From Locusta migratoria (taxonomy: Eukaryota; Arthropoda; Insecta; Orthoptera; Acrididae), in the NCBI GenBank assembly GCA_026315105.1, contig CM048745.1, positions 759,515,006 to 759,579,005 on the forward strand: a stretch of 64,000 nucleotides of DNA, given 5' to 3'. This document shows, in pieces, positions 53,061-64,000 of this stretch. The notes under the pieces are model-generated. The model had not been told where the DNA came from and made no database searches. It saw only the letters and a list, made by a program, of their open reading frames with translations. The translations under genes and the position numbers were made by a program. How positions within the stretch are numbered: position 1 is the first letter of the stretch; every line of letters begins with the position of its first letter.

Positions 53061-55492
53061 CGGTTTAAATACCTTTCATCCTGTATATCGTTGATTAAAA
53101 TTAGTTTATAACAATCCAAAGATGGGGTGGTTACAATTTATTCGTGAAGTAAAGAGTGGTCCTGTTATCTTCCTTGTTGCATAAGTCACACCCATTAAGA
53201 GAAATCGTTACTTTTCCTGCTTGCTGACCTGTGTTAGAAAACTGGTAACCGAAAATCATGTATAGGTCACAATTATTTGTGTGCTAGGACCTATGTGTTA
53301 ATTTTGAAAAGGAAATTTATAACCGCCAAGACCCTAATTACAGTTCTCAAAACCTTACCATTTTCTTATAATGCAGAAAATGAACAGCAATCAATCGCAT
53401 TTATTTATTTGTTAGATTTAGCATCATCAATGCTTAAAATAGAGATTAAAACACCGGTTGAATTTGACACGTGGATTCAAATATTTATATGTTTTAATAT
53501 ACATTTTAAGCATTGACAGTAGTCATACATTCACTGAAAACAGTTGCTCAGCTCTACAATTTCAACATGGAATCAAACTTGATATGTTTGTACGGTGCGA
53601 GTTTTCAATAGCGACAGGAATTCTGTCAAGACACGTTCTGTAAGACCAATACAAATCTTTACAGAGATCTTGGCAATGAAAATGTCCCTTTAAAAGTTTC
53701 AAATCTAAATAGGCACGGGACATAAGTTGCTATATGTGCATGTCCCCTTTCTGATGGCCGACCAATTAGTTAAGCCGTAGGAAGAAACGAAGATTCAATG
53801 GACATTCTGTAAAGAGGTGCTTTAGGAGGAGGACAAATAGGAATTGGATTGAACAGGGTCCAGATCCTTTTCGAAGCAATGACGCTGTCACTCGCATTCA
53901 AAGATTGAAAAGAACCTCTGATAATTGGGATTTCCGAAAATGTATGTTAACTTTGGGAGTCCCCAGTACAAATCAATTGTCTTTTTATTGAAATCAGAGG
54001 ATTACGTTGAAATATGTAGTGGAAGTTTCTGGGTGAAGCACAGTTGCTTATTCGTTTCCAGAGATTTCCGTGTCACAGAGGTCAACTTATTATGTGTCGC
54101 CTGTCTTGGTCGTAATATTTAACACGTACCGTTGCGAAAAGTTTACAGTGAATTCATTTTATTATGCCGGTCTTTTTAGCTGACATCTATTTAAAACTTA
54201 TAATGTATCGTTAATATAGCATGGTATCCTAAATATTTTCGTAAGAGATTAGTTTTCTTACTTTCGCTGCATAAGTAGTGATATATGATTTTTAAAATAT
54301 GAAATTTGAAAGGACGTATTCGGATTATGATACACAGACTTTTAGTTGAGCTACAGTCTCCATTATGATTGTGTAACTTTTGTAATCAGATGAGGCTGTA
54401 GTGCTAATCGTAGCGGTAAATTGTGGACGTAGCAGTTACATTGACCATTCAGCAACATACTGACCGCTTTATTTAATATTAGATTGAAGAAAATTCCAGC
54501 AGCTGTGTTGATATCTTTCTAATTAATAAAACGACTGGTTTCGGTGTTCCACAGGCACCATCCTCAGGCTCCCATTTTGTAACTGCTGCAAGTTATATTA
54601 TTTTCAAAAGTGATGGCTGTTGTCGAAACAAAGTTCGAGATTGGCGACTTATAAATTGTAGCGGTGTACGAGTCACGCGGGACTTTTCGGTTAAACATTA
54701 GACATTCTAATAATTTGTGGTCACAGAAAAGACGATCTCGATTCCTTTCGTCACAGTATGGAAACCCCATGTCGACCGCAAAGTGTTCGACATATTTGTT
54801 TCATAGTTACATTACCGGTAATGTGTTAATGGAACAGTATAAGATTTTTAAAACTCTGTGGTATACAGACAATTAGTCCCTAGAAGTCGCGGTTACTTCT
54901 GACATATCATTAAAATTAAGTGCTAACACAAAGACTGTCAGCAACGGAACTCAGGTTTTGCGATGTTTGTGTAAAGTAACCATACGAAAACATGAAATTA
55001 CATGCTACATTTTGCTGTGATTACAGGCTTTAATGCGGTCATTTTTTGAACACCTGTTAGAACGGTAACCCTTGTGTTTATGGTGATTGGTTTTTCTGTC
55101 GACATGACTTACGAAAATTTTGTTGACTGCTCCAAACTATTTTAGGATCTAGAGACCTTAACCGCAGTTTTCTATTTTCTGCAGTCAGATAGCTTTGTTT
55201 TGTAGGAATCGCCTTTTGAGAGGGACGGTTTAGTTATTCAACCTGCGTAATATCGATGTATAACTCTCTCCGGATCCAAGTAGATAATCTTCGTGCACTG
55301 CCAAACTCAGCTTATCGGCCAATTTCACAATCTGCGTCTTTTTCAAAGTCAGTTAGATTTGAAAAACCCGTTGTTTTGATTGTCCCATAGCTATGGACTA
55401 TGACAGTTGACTCATGTTTCGTTCACAATTACGTATCGACGTGGAAAATTAACAAGTGCCAAAACAGCAACAGGGATTGCCCAACTAAAAAA
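53061..55492. other. downstream AT-rich DNA, nothing firm
   Basis: A motif gactggtttcggtgttccacaggcaccatcctc near 54533 resembles dispersed-repeat 3' ends. Frames up to 79 codons show no domain. Confidence 0.4.
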
Positions 55493-55625
55493 ATGTCAAA
55501 ATGTTTTTAATTATATGGGACCTAACTACTTTGGTCATCTGTCCCTTGACCTACAAACTACTTAAAGTAAGTTAAACTAAGCTAAGGACAACACACACAT
55601 CCATCCCCGAGGGAGGGTGATCCAA
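55493..55625 (-). repeat. SINE fragment, head missing
   Basis: In + sense: gtcaaaatgtttttaattat ... ctacaaactacttaaagtaag ... catccatccccgagggaggg. It ends at the B-box region. Confidence 0.7.
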
Positions 55626-57747
55626 CTGTTGTGTTTATTCTTCGTGATGGGCAACGATGCACCTCGTCGCTTTTTTCTTTCAAACACAGTCATCCGAATT
55701 CTATTCACCATTCGTATAACTGCAGCTTCATTGTAGACTTTGCATTTATCTATCAACACAGTTTATTGTTACAGACATACTCCAACAGCTTTTTACTGAA
55801 GTCTGCACGGAATAATATATCACAATTGTATGCTGCTTTGAGAACGATGGTTTATATTTTTGATTTGCTTTGTTCGTATGATGTAGAACCTTTCATATTC
55901 TTTCCAATATGCGTTTTCAATGGCCTGCCCTTTCCAAACCTGCTGCCTAATACGTGATATGGTGTAACGTGTGAGAATAAAAATAAGGACAAGAAGCATA
56001 TTTTAAAAATTGATTCTTTACTATTTTGTAAGCCAAAGTAAATCTGGGTAAAAATTTCAAGAAAATTCTGTAATGTACAGACAATGCAATGATAATCCAA
56101 AGAATCAGGTTCATCTCGAACAGTTAAAAACTTTTTACAATTGGACATAACGCTTAGAATTTATAGCAAAGAAATTATTCGTGAGTCATAAGCGTGTGAG
56201 GTTTTAGCTACGACACAATATTGGGCACTGTTGCAGCAGTTCCTATATACATACTGATAGTGAGATGTGTCTCCCAGGGACTTTTTTTCTATCTGGCTGA
56301 ACTTTAATATTGTCAGACCTGGGAAACGTGCTCAAATACGTCACAATGTGCCAATGAGAAATATGTTTTCTTCTTCACAGAAAGTCGAACGTGAATATTT
56401 TTCATACATTTTCAGTACTTTTATTTAATGGGACCTATTTCTCTTTCACATATCTAACTGTCGTGCTGATTAATTTGTGGTTAAGCTTTCAGAGTTATTG
56501 CAGTGTGGGTGTGCCATAATCTCTGTCGTTGCACTACGTGTTTACCTCTACTGCATTCCCATCTCTCTTGTACTTCTGACTGTAAGACAAAGATCGCAAT
56601 GCCAGAAACTGTTTAGGTACATACAGGAAGGATGCTGCCAATCACGATTTTCAATCGTGAATACGAACGTGTTAGTTTCCGTCCTCACCACTGTCGAGAG
56701 AACTCTCAGATTATGTGAACGAATGTAGATGATTATGAACATTTCCCGCAGTCAGATCCGTGAACGAATTATAAGTTGCGATCTTTACCCAAGTGCCTTA
56801 TGTATCACTTCAGATGTATATTGCATTGTTATTCTCTATCTTTGTATGTTTAATATACATGTAACACTCACTTCTGAAGACTTCGTATCGCACTAATTGT
56901 AAAAATTGAGACACATAGTCTTCGGTGTTCAAATAAAGAATCGAAAGCACGGAGAAATTACAAAAATTATTTAATCTTTCTGTCTCCTTCATTAATTATC
57001 CTGATTCCTTCTAGTTATTGATTCACAATAAAATATTGGCCATTTTGGTACTTCTTTATGATCATTATTACCATATACTAATATACCTGGCGGTAGAATT
57101 TCCGAAAGTTTACAAAATAACACAACATATTCTTTAAGGAGTAAAAAAACCAAAAGAAGTAAAGGTGGTAACAATTATGTGTTATATGTGCAAATGCTAC
57201 AGCAATTCATGACGTAAATTAAACGGTAAGTACCATCAAATAGTTTTCATCTGCCTTTGCTCCGCATGTGCATGGTCGACATGGTTAACTGTATTTGTCC
57301 GGTCATTTCCACGGGTGGCCGGAGATACTGTCTACCGGCACCCACTTATGAGGGAGATGTTGTGTGCACCCCAAATGTCTGCATATAGTGGTATTACTAA
57401 ATAATAACGGAATTGCAGCTTGGTGGTTATGATGTATATAACTTTAAACATGTAGCATATTTACTTTTTTTCATTGAATGAACATCCTAAGTGCTGTCAG
57501 TAAGACAGAAGAAATGCATTATAAAGAAATTACATAGCAGGTTCAAGTCGTGGGGTCTCATGTACACCGTTTGCTTTTTCTACAGTCAAAATACATAAAA
57601 TAACATGACAAATTTGCTTTACACATTCAACTTAGGGGATACTTGGGGAGAGAGCCCTCTTATTTTGAGAAATATTTATATCATTGTTAGATTTAAGAGA
57701 AAATATACATTCGAATATATAGTTCCCTACATATATATTGTTCTAAC
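55626..57747. other. AT-rich DNA, nothing recognised
   Basis: Frames 55631-55957, 56477-56728 and others have no domain and no neighbour support. Confidence 0.45.
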
Positions 57748-57957
57748 GAAAAATTTTTAAAGACTTCTTTGTGTAGTGAAGAATGAATTTACGACAACAA
57801 TTTTTTTGTGACAAATTAGTTGAAGAGATTATTCTACTAACAGATATTTTATACATTTACATTATGTCCTATAGGAAACTACTTTTAATATGTAGTTGAT
57901 GACCATTACATTCAACAAATCTTCACAGGTTGGTATTAAAAATTTCATCTAATAGAG
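57748..57957 (+). repeat. local duplication, copy 1
   Basis: gaaaaatttttaaagacttc ... gaatttacgacaacaat ... gttgatgaccattacattc ... atttcatctaatag. Copy 2 is at 58325-58354 plus 58666-58844. Confidence 0.8.
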
Positions 57958-58035
57958 GTGAGGTACTTGCAGAAGTAAAATTGTGAGAATGATCCGTGAA
58001 GCGTGCCGAGATAGCCCAGACGGTTGGCTGTTGTC
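57958..58035. repeat. 300-bp-period family fragment
   Basis: gaggtacttgcagaagtaaa ... gtgccgagatagcccagacg, matching 59285-59335 and the inverted sense of the 10411 family. Confidence 0.55.
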
Positions 58036-58324
58036 GTGGCTCAGCGCGTCCGGTCAGAGTGCTATAAGCACTCTGTAATAATAATAATAAATAAATAAAA
58101 GAAAATAAAAAAATGCTGAGCCAAATACTCAACGAACAGCTAGAAACTAAAATGAACAAGCGATAAAAATAAACAGAAATGTTACAAAAAATACCAGGTT
58201 CAAAGAATCTTAAATCATACATTATGTTAAAATTTCTCAGCGACCTCAAGAACATGTTTAAGTGCCAAACGTCATTTTCATTTATTTGTTAAAGTATTCA
58301 GCGTTTTTAGATTCACTGGTATAA

Positions 58325-58844
58325 TGAAATTTTTTTAAAGACATCTTTGTACAAGGTAATGCAATCAACAATCCGAAGATTGGTTGAAACACCACGGTGC
58401 TTTACTAGGAATGGTCCTGTTTGGAGGTGGTTTGCCGTTGTCTTCCTCCGACCTTCGAACTAACTTACCCAGCCAGTTATAGGAGAACCTACAGTTTAAC
58501 GTGGGTTCCGATACACGGTGCTACTCGGTATTTCTCACATAAGGAATAATGACAGAGGTGAAAGAAATGGAATGTGACAGATAAAAATCGTAGGACCTGT
58601 CGGGGATTGAACCCGCGACCTTTGTAGTCTGGCACTCTACCACTGTGCAACCGAGGCGCAGCCAGTCTTTGTATAATGAATGAAGACTGAATTTACGACA
58701 ACGATTAGTGGAAGAGATTATTTTAATATCATATTTTGTATATATTTACATAGTGTCCATAGAGCAAACTACTTTTAATGTGTGGTTGATGACCATTAGA
58801 TTCAACTGTTCTTCATAGTTTTGTATTAAAATTTCATCTAATAG
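58325..58844 (+). repeat. local duplication, copy 2, interrupted by a SINE
   Basis: The left piece gaaatttttttaaagacatc (58325-58354) and right piece (58666-58844: gaatttacgacaacgatt ... tgatgaccattagattc ... atttcatctaatag) together reproduce copy 1. Confidence 0.8.
58355..58665 (-). repeat. SINE of a fifth family, full length
   Basis: In + sense: ggatcggggattgaacccgc-like B box (tcggggattgaacccgcgac), ctggcactctaccactgtgc inverted A-box side, gggttccgatacacggtgct body. Duplication tctttgta(c/t)aa at 58344-58354 and 58666-58676. Confidence 0.75.
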
Positions 58845-58911
58845 TTAACATATAAAGAGACAGTAATAATTTTTGCAGTGCTTTTAAAAATACTGTTCAA
58901 CATCTACATTA

Positions 58912-58965
58912 ATATTCTGAAAATCACAGAAGACTGAATCAGAGGGTTCATCGAACAGTTTTTAT
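58912..58965 (-). mobile_element. LINE 3'-end scrap
   Basis: atctacattaatattctgaaaat ... gggttcatcgaaca matches the 3' end of the LINE at 8682-8760. Confidence 0.5.
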
Positions 58966-58974
58966 GATCCAGAA

Positions 58975-59390
58975 TGAAGTTTCCCTGTGCAGCGGAGTGT
59001 GCGCTGAATATAAAACTTCGTGGAAGAAATAATTTGTCTGCCGGAACCGGGATTCGAACCTGAGAGCTTTAACTCTCGCGGGTTCGATAACCGGTTTCAT
59101 CGCATAATTTTAAACTGCCAGGAAGTTTCATATTAGCACACACTCGGCTGCGTAGTGAAAATTTCATTTTGGAAACATCCCTTAGGCTGCGGCTGAGCTA
59201 AGTCTAAGCCATATCCTTTCTTTCAGGAGTGTTAGTCCTGTAACGTTGGCAAGAGAACTTCAGTGAAGTTTGGAAAGTAGGAAGTGAAGTACTGGCAGAA
59301 GTAAAGTTGTGAGAACGGCCTGTGAAGTGTGCTTATCCACGAAAGTCAAAGGTTCCACCAGATTCGAATCCTGGTTCGGGTACACTATCA
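58975..59390. repeat. 300-bp-period family, head-to-head halves
   Basis: Forward half: gcagcggagtgtgcgctgaa ... ccggaaccgggattcgaacc. Reverse half: aaactgccaggaagtttcat ... ggaaacatcccttaggctg ... gtactggcagaagtaaag. Confidence 0.7.
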
Positions 59391-59529
59391 GCCAAGAAGT
59401 TTCTACTTTTATGAAGTTACTCTACCGTAAAAGGTAGCGAGGAAATGGAACTTCTGATTTCTTTTGTTTCATTGTCATCATAATGTCTCCCTAAGTAGGT
59501 GACTGCTTACATTATATGTTCGCATCGAA

Positions 59530-59919
59530 AGTTCGTGGACGAAATTTCGCAAGCAAATCTCGCCGTAACGAATAATGCGTTTCTTTTCATCATTTCCATC
59601 CCAACTCGTGCGTCATTTCCGTGTCACTCTCGCCCCCAATATCGCGTTAGTAAAATACCGACTGCTCTAATCTGATCTTTCTTTATATCCTCCGCCAGGC
59701 CTACTTAGTGCGGTTCCCACAATGCGCTGCAGCACTCTAAAATAGGACGCTCTAGAGTGATGCAGGCAGTTTCTTCCGTAGAAATGTTAATCTTCTGTTT
59801 TCCCAATAAAACGTAGCTTTCGGTTCGCCTTCCCTTCTGTATTTTCCAATTTAATTTGTTCGAACTTTTAGTTCTCAAATGATGTTTGCAACTCTTGTGC
59901 GATATACATGTTAGTATCC
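59530..59919 (-). mobile_element. Jockey/CR1-type LINE fragment, decayed
   Basis: The minus-strand reading contains STEETACITLERPILECCSALWEPH, the RT C-terminal LVRP.LEY....W.P motif, related to the copy at 8682-9250. It ends at a SINE insertion. Confidence 0.6.
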
Positions 59920-59932
59920 TGACATGATACAG

Positions 59933-60131
59933 CAGCGGCGGGGTGGCCGAGCGCATTGAGGCGCTATACTACGATGTGCAAGGCCGCTCCTCGTTGGGGG
60001 TTCGAGTCCCCCTTCGGGCATGGATATTTGTGCCCTCTTTAGTATAAGCTAGTTCATAGGTATTTTGTAAGTTTAGGGACTGATGACCCCGCAGTCAAGA
60101 CCCACAAGCTTTACAAACATTTGAATATTTG
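59933..60131 (+). repeat. SINE, full length
   Basis: cggggtggccgagcgcattg head, gggggttcgagtcccccttc B box, gggcatggatatttgtgccc body. Duplication tgacatgat(a/g)ca at 59920-59931 and 60132-60143. Confidence 0.92.
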
Positions 60132-60144
60132 TGACATGATGCAA

Positions 60145-61037
60145 GAGTTGCTAATGTAATGGGGAAGGAGCCATAACATTGTCGACACACACCTATGCAA
60201 ACATGTCGAACGACGAGAAATCGGTATGGAAGGAGCATAGTCAAATCGACACAAAAAACCACGTGTTATATATAAATAAATTGTTTTTGTCAAAAATTGT
60301 CTTCTACTTGCTTTTCATTTCTGATTTTCGCTGAAAATCCATACATTTCAATATTTTTTTAAATATAACATTGCTATAAAATTTCTCAAAAATAAGGAGA
60401 ACACTGGGGACCAATTGCCAAGAAGCGTAACGAGTAGCCAGCTCAACTGAGTATGTAAAGAATGCACACCTGACATATCATTTTAGTAGGTTAATTGTAA
60501 GAAATTTAAGCGTTGTACATGAGCATGTATTTCTTTACACACTTGTTTTTCCACAGCTTTATGTTCATTTAATGAAATCAATCCATAAACTGTATTATGA
60601 TATAAATATTTTATACCACAATCTCCAAGCTGAAATTGCTACAGATAATAGTAACAATAATTTGGTGATTTGGGCACACGACTCACAATGGAGTTTCCAT
60701 ACAAGTTTTACTAAATGTTCTCGAATCATATGACTTAGGTTGATCTTTGGTTGCAGCCCGACATTTACATAGTGAGACGTGGAAAATAGCCTTAAAGGAA
60801 TACTCAAACTGGTCGGCAGAGCTACCCATTTCATTAATCCGATGCCCAACACGAAGTTTGACCGGCAACACATCACATACACCGTAAACCGCGCCTTAAA
60901 GAGGGTGGATAGCCGGTCTGGCAACATTTCAGAGAAGTGCCTACAATCATTTAGACAAAAGTGAAAAAATTCCAAACAAGTATATTAAATATTTTAGTTT
61001 GAAAAAACAGCAACCAGTTGCAATTATTTTCTTATAA
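60145..61037. other. AT-rich DNA, nothing recognised
   Basis: The minus-strand frame 60595-60975 has no recognisable domain. Confidence 0.4.
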
Positions 61038-61219
61038 TTTCCGGTTTTGGGTATTTAGTGCCGTTTTCCAGGCGTGGTTTTCGGGTAGTTAGTGCCTTTT
61101 TCAGATATATGTTGGTATCGTAATATGTTCGTTTAAAATACCAACATATGTCTGATGATGTGCACTGAATGGCCAAAACCCACGCCTGAAAAACAGTACC
61201 AAGTACACAAAACCGCAAA
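61038..61219. repeat. short foldback element, about 180 bp
   Basis: tttccggttttgggtattta ... ccaggcgtggtttt ... atatgttggtat on the left matches the complement of ataccaacatatg ... aaaacccacgcctg ... cacaaaaccgcaaa on the right; arms about 85 bp. Confidence 0.8.
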
Positions 61220-61699
61220 ATAATAATGTAAAAGAAGTGTCACTTGTTGTTGCCATTTTTGAAATTAAGTGTATAACAGAAGAAAATATATGAATGTTGT
61301 ATATTTACATAAATTTTATACAGAGTGTAATATGCCTACAGAATGGAACTTAAGGCCTCAGTTATAATATGAAACTATTGGTGAGAGACATAAGGATCAG
61401 GATACCACGGAACAAGTTACCTTTGGGACCTAATCTGCAAAGCTGGCAACTTTAATAATATCTCGCTATTCAGTGTGTCTGACGAATACTACTGATGTTC
61501 TTTTTCAGAATGCACAATTTAAATGAGAGGTACAGCCAAATCTACACTGTAAAAAATGTGACAATGTTTCACCATGCAACAGACACACACACACTCACAA
61601 AACAAAGACCTTGGATAGATGGTGACATGTACTATGGAGGTATCTTAATGAATAACTTCACACTCTGTTACAGGAGGAACAGTAAATATTAAGAACGTG

Positions 61700-62410
61700 G
61701 TACTGTGGACGAACTGAAATAAAAATACCGCATGACATCAACAAGAGTAAAACAAGGATAATGAAATGTAGCGTCAGAAAGTCAGTGCGATGCTGAAGGG
61801 ATTAGATTAGGTAATGAGACAATAAAAGTAGTAGATGGGTTTTGTTATTTGGATAGGAAGATAACTTCTGATGCCCGAAGTAAAGATGATATAAAATGCA
61901 GAATGGCTATGGGAAGGTAAGTGTTTCTGAAGAAGCGAAATTTGTTGGCATCCAATATTATTTTAAATGTTAGTAAGTCCTTTCTGAAAGCATTTGTCTG
62001 GAGTGTAGCATTGTATAGAAGAGAAACGTGGACGATAAGGAGTGCAGACCAAAAGATGAGAGAAGCTTTTGAAATGTGGTGCTACATACGAATGATGAAA
62101 ATTAGATGGATACACCATGTAACTAATGAGGACGTGCTCAACAGAATTGGGTCGGAGTTTCTGGCATATCCAGATTAAGAGAAGGGATTGCTGGAACACA
62201 TTCAGAGACATCAAGGAATCGTCAACTTAGCATTAGAGGGAAGTGTGTGGGGTAAAAATCGTAGGAGACCGAGGGACAAATACACTAAGCAGATTCAAAC
62301 GGGTGTATGTTGCCAAAGTTCTTCTCAGACGAAGAGACTTACACAGGGCAAGGGAGCGTGGACAGCTGCATCAAAACAGTCTGCGGACAGAAACCATAAC
62401 AACAATAATG
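61700..62410 (+). mobile_element. RTE/BovB-like LINE 3' fragment
   Basis: FLKKRNLLASNIILNVSKSF (61921 on), AFVWSVALYRRETWTIRSAD, FEMWCYIRMMKIRWIHHVTN, then a frameshift, LEHIQRHQGIVNLALEGSVW and GKNRRRPRDKY, ending in acaacaataatgac. It keeps the Trp codon lost in 5205-6346. Confidence 0.8.
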
Positions 62411-62899
62411 ACATGTGACGAGTGTTTATTGACTACAGAGATGCAGTTGTTAGTGTGTTCCGCGAACAAACTTAAAAACAAACGTGGAAGTTCGAAGCTG
62501 TTTTTAAAAAGTTATACCAACAAATTTAAATCACATCTGACGACTGCTCATAATCAGAACAAGTATATTTGCCATTGTGTTTACTTTTCCATTGTAACAC
62601 TTCACCTCTCGAGCACCCACCACTGGCTAAACGAGTAAGGTTCCGGGAATGTTAGGTTTAGATTAAGTGGCACAAGTCAACTACAGTATGTAAGATAGTC
62701 GTCAATCTTGAAGAACACGAGCATTCTTATTGCCAAAGAAATCATTCCCAATAATGCTGGAAGCTGATTTTCAAGAAATTGTAAATAACCTGGTCATGAT
62801 GCACGCTGCTGCAACACAGCAGGCCCAGTGCAATGATCAACTAACAAATCGCACCACACATTTACAGAGAAACAGTTGGGTTCAGATAGTGTAGTAAGC
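62411..62899. other. AT-rich DNA, nothing recognised
   Basis: No domain beyond the RTE overlap. Confidence 0.4.
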
Positions 62900-63790
62900 T
62901 GGTAGTTGAATGCAAAAATAACGTGACCTACCTGAAGCTATGGTAAGGAAAGTCATAGGACGGATCGAATCGGAACAGACACAGAGGTAGGTGCATAGGA
63001 CTAGAATCCGATTTCAGGCAACAGGAATCTTTAAAAGAAGGCAAGGAAAGGTCGTGCACGGGTACGTTCAGCAAGATTTGACAGTTATCTCCAGTTAACA
63101 GTTCGTCGAGACAGGAGGCAGAATGCAACTCACTTGCAACGCACTCATCAGGCAGCACCAGGAGGCGCAATATCAACACATTCCGAAATCACCCTCGGGA
63201 ATTTGGCCTATACTCACAGAGACCTATGATGTGTGTCCAGTTGAAATCACGACGCTGTTTAGTCCGCAGAAATGGAGCCGGGTTCTAGTTACATATTAGT
63301 GAAGATTTTGTGATCAGCCAGCCAACACTCGTCTGGAGACAAGGGGGAAAGCGGAAATAACCTGCTTATGCACAGGAAACTCCCCCATATCATGGTGGTG
63401 GACGAGTGGTGTGGGCAGGAGTCAGTATTGGCGGACGTACGGATTTTTATGTCGACGAGGATGGCGCTTTTGCAGCTCAGGGGTATATAGATGAGAGCCT
63501 TCGACCTTTGTGTCCTACGGTGGTGCCATTGGAGGTGGATTCCATCTGGTAGACGATTACTCTCGTCCCCACAGAGCTGACTGGTGAACAACTTGATTGA
63601 AGCGGAGGGACCGCCAGCTTGTTCGCGAGACTTAAACCCGATTGTGCACTTAGAAGATGCACTGCAGCCACATCAGCACTTCCATAACGTTTGTAGAGCT
63701 GGATATGACACTCATGCAAGAATTTCCAAATATCCCCACGAGCTGACTGATAATCTCATACTGTCTCATACTGAGGGCAACAAGAATGGG
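62900..63790 (+). mobile_element. Tc1-like transposase remnant
   Basis: Readable pieces in + sense: SRVL..NE/EDFVISQPTLVWRQGGK near 63270-63340, GGGRVVWAGVSIGGRTDFYV near 63390-63450, AQGYIDESLRPLCPTVVP near 63475-63525, RADLVNNLIEAEGPPACSRD and LNPIVHLEDALQ near 63570-63665. These match the order of the Tc1 DDE core. At least two frameshifts. Confidence 0.7.
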
Positions 63791-64000
63791 TTTTTCACTT
63801 ATTAGGGTAGCCCCATAGTGCCTTCTCTAAGTAAATTTCATTTCAAGTAAAGAGTTGTGTCAGCAAAAATTCGTACTGTAGGTGTTGTTCAAAAAGCGGA
63901 TATAAGATGGATCTATGTGCAGCGAAAATCATGCACTATCAGCGTGCATAATGGAACTTGTCTGTCGCGCCCAATCTTTGCATACACAAAAAATATTTTG

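Noticed and set aside
1..64000. CRISPR arrays, operons, bacterial promoters or riboswitches
   Set aside because: Spliced exons, SINEs and LINEs make this an animal genome; direct repeats present are transposon or microsatellite in nature.

Overview
This is eukaryotic, almost certainly insect, DNA. Very GC-rich, CpG-dense coding exons sit in AT-rich introns of 3 to 18 kb filled with tRNA-derived SINEs, RTE-type LINE pieces, Jockey/CR1-like LINE ends, a Penelope-like element and decayed Tc1/mariner transposons. The SINE sequences and intron sizes are what I would expect of a grasshopper or locust (Schistocerca-like). That placement is inference from familiarity, not a database result.

Only one host gene can be supported. 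It is on the + strand and occupies the window as seven exons: 4460-4903, 11855-12134, 16567-17088, 20025-20444, 27896-28771, 32339-32876 and 51320-51651. All junctions are GT/AG. The intron phases (2, 0, 0, 0, 0, 1) fit at every junction, and the joined frame is open for 1136 codons to a stop at 51649-51651. It encodes a protein made almost wholly of leucine-rich repeats. It ends in a four-cysteine LRR C-terminal cap and a hydrophobic tail typical of a GPI-anchor signal. Repeat order and spacing follow insect chaoptin, the GPI-anchored photoreceptor adhesion protein, but identity looks modest, so I call it chaoptin-like. The signal peptide and first repeats lie upstream of base 1.

Layout: 1-4459 is intron (SINE ends, pyrimidine-rich DNA, a TIR-flanked segment with a 130-codon ORF). 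Intron 4904-11854 holds CA/TA microsatellite, an RTE LINE, two foldback elements, a LINE end and a 300-bp-period repeat. Intron 12135-16566 holds two SINEs and a large inverted repeat (14059-15997). Intron 17089-20024 holds an RTE piece and SINEs. Intron 20445-27895 holds a mariner and a LINE remnant. Intron 28772-32338 holds purine-rich DNA and a Tc1-like remnant. Intron 32877-51319 (18.4 kb) holds a Penelope element inside a SINE, two foldbacks, an RTE end, many SINEs, a mariner remnant and a head-to-head Tc1-like inverted pair. After the stop codon, 51652-64000 has only repeats and unrecognised AT-rich DNA.

I found no second host gene, no functional RNA gene and no new multi-gene system. 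The most unusual material is the chaoptin-like gene and the number of long inverted repeats carried in its introns.
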